In this document: in pieces, positions 61,255-64,000 of the stretch
Layout: the number at the start of each line of letters is the position of its first letter
How positions within the stretch are numbered: position 1 is the stretch's first letter
NCBI RefSeq assembly: GCF_954871325.1
Contig: NC_088776.1
Span: forward strand, 43,976,569 to 44,040,568
From: Gordionus sp. m RMFG-2023
Lineage: Eukaryota; Nematomorpha; Gordioida; Chordodea; Parachordodidae
Length of the DNA: 64,000 bases
Direction of reading: 5' to 3'
Position numbers and translations under genes: made by a program
The notes under the pieces: generated by a model
What the model was told of the DNA's origin: nothing
What the model saw: only the letters and a program-made list of their open reading frames with translations
The model's database searches: none

Positions 61255-62560
61255 AGACCATCTAACTTTAAGTATTCTGGGGAATCATAAAAAATGGAAA
61301 AAATTACAATCTCTTCAAACAAGGCTTCAATTATCGGTAATTTTAATATATTTATTAAATTACAAAAACCATCAAATGATGGTTTCTGTTCCAAGGTCAT
61401 AATATTTATACACTTGTAAATAGAGTTATTAAAATCAAATCTCGATTGTAAATATTCCAAAATTATCTTAATAAAAATATTTGCTTCATTTAAAAATACG
61501 TTAATTATAGTAATATTTGAACATTGTAATATGATATTTTTAGCAATAGCGCCATAAAATTTATTATTTAAGTGTAGAGATGAACAGAGCTGTAGCATGA
61601 TTTTGTGAATCTTTATCAATAAAGAATCTTCTGATTGCAATTGAATATTAACTACATGAAGTAGATTTCCTACATGTGAAACTAATCCCAAATATGCTTC
61701 TGAGATTTCATCCTCGAAAAAATTTTTCAAAATTTTAGGACAGCTTTTAAAATCTTTATTTAAGAAGTATTTCTTTAAGGGTTCGTAAAATTTTAAAATT
61801 CTCTCGATGGCAGGTATTAATGATAACCACCTGATAGGTACATATCGCAACAACTCACACCATTCTAAATCAGACCACTCCACCAATTCTTTTAATTCAG
61901 TGACTCTTTTAGTTGAGGAACTAAATTCGTTAAAACATTTCATCACAATTACTTCGACATCTACAGATAGTATATTCATTGCCTTCTTGCAAGAATTATG
62001 CAGTATATGGCATATACAGCCAATTGGTATTAATTCATTATTGTGCTGCCTCAATTCGTTAAATGCACTTTGATTTTTGCCAAAATTAACAGAGGCATTA
62101 TCAGCGCAGAAAGCTGACAAGCAACTCATTGATAATCCTGAATCAGCTATATTTACCATAATGTGGTTAGCTATATCGTTAGATTTTTCTCTATCGGATG
62201 AAAAAAATTTCAATAGTTATATAGAAATGCCCTTATTCTTGATAAAATAGCGAAGAATCAGGGGAAATGTTTTAATATTTCCCTTATTTGATGCATCTGT
62301 TAAAATAGCATATGGATGTCCTTCTTTCAAATCGTCTAGAATTGACCTCTTGGATTCAGGTCCTAACACATTTGTGATAGCCTTGCTCATTTTTGTCCTA
62401 CCACAAGTAAAGTTAGCACTTATTTTGGAGTCGTTAAATATTACGGGGAAAAGATTCGACCCACATTGTGATGACAAATAGCTCTGTGAATGTTGAACTA
62501 CATGATAGATGTATACGATTTCCGCAAATGTAGTTGCATCTGTATTATTTATTATTTTTG
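61255..62560 (-). pseudogene. hAT transposase of the 60496-62934 element
   Basis: The main frame is 61188-62213, of which the part left of 61,255 is the inserted MITE. It reads FCADNASVNFGKNQSAFNEL (Asp of the core), IPIGCICHILHNSCKKAM, RYVPIRWLSLIPAIERIL and SPEYLKLDGL. An upstream frame (62217-62477) has FTCGRTKMSKAITNVLGP and YAILTDASNKGN (first Asp), separated by one frameshift near 62,217. This is the long hAT type usually carrying an N-terminal zinc finger, which I do not see. The C-terminal dimerisation block is missing; after the MITE only a few residues (KAEEKFYIYKK) precede a stop. Confidence 0.82.
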
Positions 62561-62988
62561 AGAGTATTTTTGTATTGCAATAGATGTTGATATAATTCCC
62601 TGTACTGACTTATATGAATGAAATGATGATGATTTATTATTGAATAAAAATAAAACAGGATAGAAAGAAATTCACAACTAGACATGTTTTTCGAATAAAT
62701 AGTTAAAAATAATTTTAAAAATATAAAAATAATCAAATACTGTCTCTCAAAATTATTATTTATATATTAAAAATATTAAAATGCTAAAAAAAAATTGTGG
62801 GAGAAATTAAAAAATTGTGGGAGCTTTTTGTGGGAGATTTCTAATTGTGGGAGTTTTGTGGGAGTGAGATGTATGTGGGTAAACTAAAATATTGTGGGAG
62901 ACTCCCACTGATGGGGGGAGACATGGCAACCCTGGTCTCAACTCTTGTTCAGCAATGGAAATTTGGTAATAAATAAATTTAATTAAAT

Positions 62989-63501
62989 ATGTTTTATTTT
63001 CATTTATTTTTACAAAAATTTTTGTCAATATTGAAAGAATGCTCGGATAATCTGAGCGCGGATTCTCGTCGCACAATAAAAGTTTATTTGTGGAAACAAA
63101 AATTAGTAAAATTTTGTCAACCTTCTGAAGATGATACAATAATAATCAAAACCCTAAAAGGCAGGACAAAATTTCTTTTAAAGGAAAAATTTATTATGCA
63201 GCCACTACATAAAGCTTAATAAAGTCTTAAGTTTTTAATGACGAAGAAAAGGAAAATATATATAAAACAACCTTAAAAATGCGATGATACAAAATTAGAT
63301 GATATGCTTAAGTCTTCATATTCGTCCGGCACATATAAAAAATATATTCTAAATGAAACATTTAGAGGATTCCTATATGATTCTGATGAAGCATCAACAC
63401 CCACCGATAAAAGTTGTGAGAATGGACTTAAAAGAAAAACAAATAGCAATGACAATATTTTGAGGCTTTTGGAAGCAGGAAAATTTATTTCCTTTTTTTG
63501 A
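62989..63501 (+). pseudogene. hAT transposase relics of the outer element
   Basis: 62989-63219 reads KLVKFCQPSEDDTIIIKTLK, then LKEKFIMQPLHKA, matching the stretch just before the hAT 'LDPR.K' segment. 63304-63501 reads NDNILRLLEAGKFISFF and, in the next frame, INKILSASARLIV, resembling the approach to the C-terminal dimerisation region. Multiple breaks. The N-terminal half is absent. Confidence 0.5.
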
Positions 63502-64000
63502 GAAAATTAATAAAATTTTGTCAGCCTCAGCAAGGCTTATAGTGAAATGTTATTAGCCAATCACCTATTAGAAAGGAGAACACAATTGAAACAAAAAAAC
63601 ATGGACAATCTTCGTTTCCAAATAAATTTTTTAATTTAAATTGTAATTAATTTGTGTTATTAATATGGAATTCGAGAAATAAAAACTATGATTGAATAAA
63701 TTCAAAAAAGCGTAAAAATATAGCAATAAAGTTTTAAAAAATTTAAAAACGCCGTGAATTTTCGGGCGTGAACAAAATATTGTCTTTCGTGAGCGGGTGG
63801 GTCGGGTCAAATTTTTTTAGTAGAAACGTGAAAGGGCGTGAATTTTTTTATTACCACCGTGAGCAGGCGGGCCATATAAGCCTACCCTAAATATAAGCTT
63901 TATTTAACAAACAAACGTTCTACAAGAACGCTTTATATAGGTAATATTTAATAAAAAGTAATTTAAAATTTGGGAAATAATCAAAGATAATAAGAGATAT

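Larger units (their letters stand above)
60496..62934 (-). mobile_element. hAT transposon nested in the 60199-63890 element
   Basis: 2,439 bp with the exact 8-bp duplication GTCTCAAC (60488-60495, 62935-62942). TIRs are CAGGGTTGCCAGGTC and, inverted, CAGGGTTGCCATGTC. Both ends carry repeated ATTGTGGGAG words. The transposase is on the minus strand. The element is itself interrupted by the 577-bp MITE at 60678-61254. Confidence 0.92.
60199..63890 (+). mobile_element. outer hAT of a three-level nest
   Basis: Ends TAGAGGTGGGCGCGGG and, inverted, TAGGGTAGGCTTATATGGCC. Both subterminal regions have GGGCGTGA/CGTGAATTTTC words. Plus-strand transposase relics at 62989-63219 and 63304-63501 lie to the right of the nested element. 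No matching target duplication is visible, so exact ends and the assignment as one element are inferred. Without the nested hAT it is about 1.2 kb. Confidence 0.55.

Noticed and set aside
50800-64000. A minus-strand DAPK kinase domain upstream of exon 1
   Set aside because: I looked for the HxDLKPEN and DFG regions on the minus strand. One IIKPETN-like reading near 56.2 kb is preceded by a stop and has no neighbouring kinase motifs, so nothing is reported.

Overview
The window is animal nuclear DNA. It is very AT-rich, its coding exons are short and separated by introns with GT/AG ends, and it carries one long minus-strand host gene whose domain order (ankyrin repeats, ROC GTPase, COR, death domain) is known from metazoan DAPK1. 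I cannot place the clade beyond an AT-rich, transposon-rich metazoan, probably an invertebrate. I see no prokaryotic features.

The host gene runs right to left from about 48.25 kb (perhaps 50.77 kb) to its stop at 17,203-17,205. I place 24 exons. Every intron phase agrees with its neighbours and the total is 5,559 bases (1,852 codons plus stop). Order: three low-complexity or helical exons of unknown role (48.25-46.63 kb); nine ankyrin units, mostly one per exon (40.49-32.48 kb); a ROC GTPase domain (31.54-28.55 kb); a COR region (28.48-22.59 kb); a 261-residue Asn/Asp/Ser-rich exon that leads into the death domain (19.98-17.20 kb). No protein kinase domain, which normally starts DAPK1, is visible in the 15 kb upstream.

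Most of the rest is transposons, often nested. 0.2-1.95 kb: decayed hAT with a GC-rich MITE inside. 2.49-5.02 kb: DNA transposon with terminal inverted repeats (TIRs) of about 0.5 kb. 7.15-15.58 kb: hAT interrupted by a young Ty3/gypsy LTR element (7,375-14,449). 25.15-28.17 kb: MITE of the long-TIR family, then two hAT elements side by side. 34.97-37.89 kb: 2.9-kb hAT. 40.88-45.58 kb: second long-TIR transposon holding a tRNA-derived SINE and a hAT, which itself holds a MITE. 52.35-54.93 kb: 2.6-kb hAT followed by a foldback array of GCGAAT motifs. 60.20-63.89 kb: three-level hAT nest. Many insertions have exact target-site duplications (TSDs), or an empty site preserved in the opposite arm of the host transposon, so insertion order can be read directly. 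The elements between 17.2 and 48.3 kb lie in introns of the DAPK-like gene; none interrupts a placed exon, but one ends beside a splice donor.

The flanks (5.0-7.1, 15.6-17.2 and 55.2-60.2 kb) are AT-rich with small inverted-repeat elements and no supported gene.
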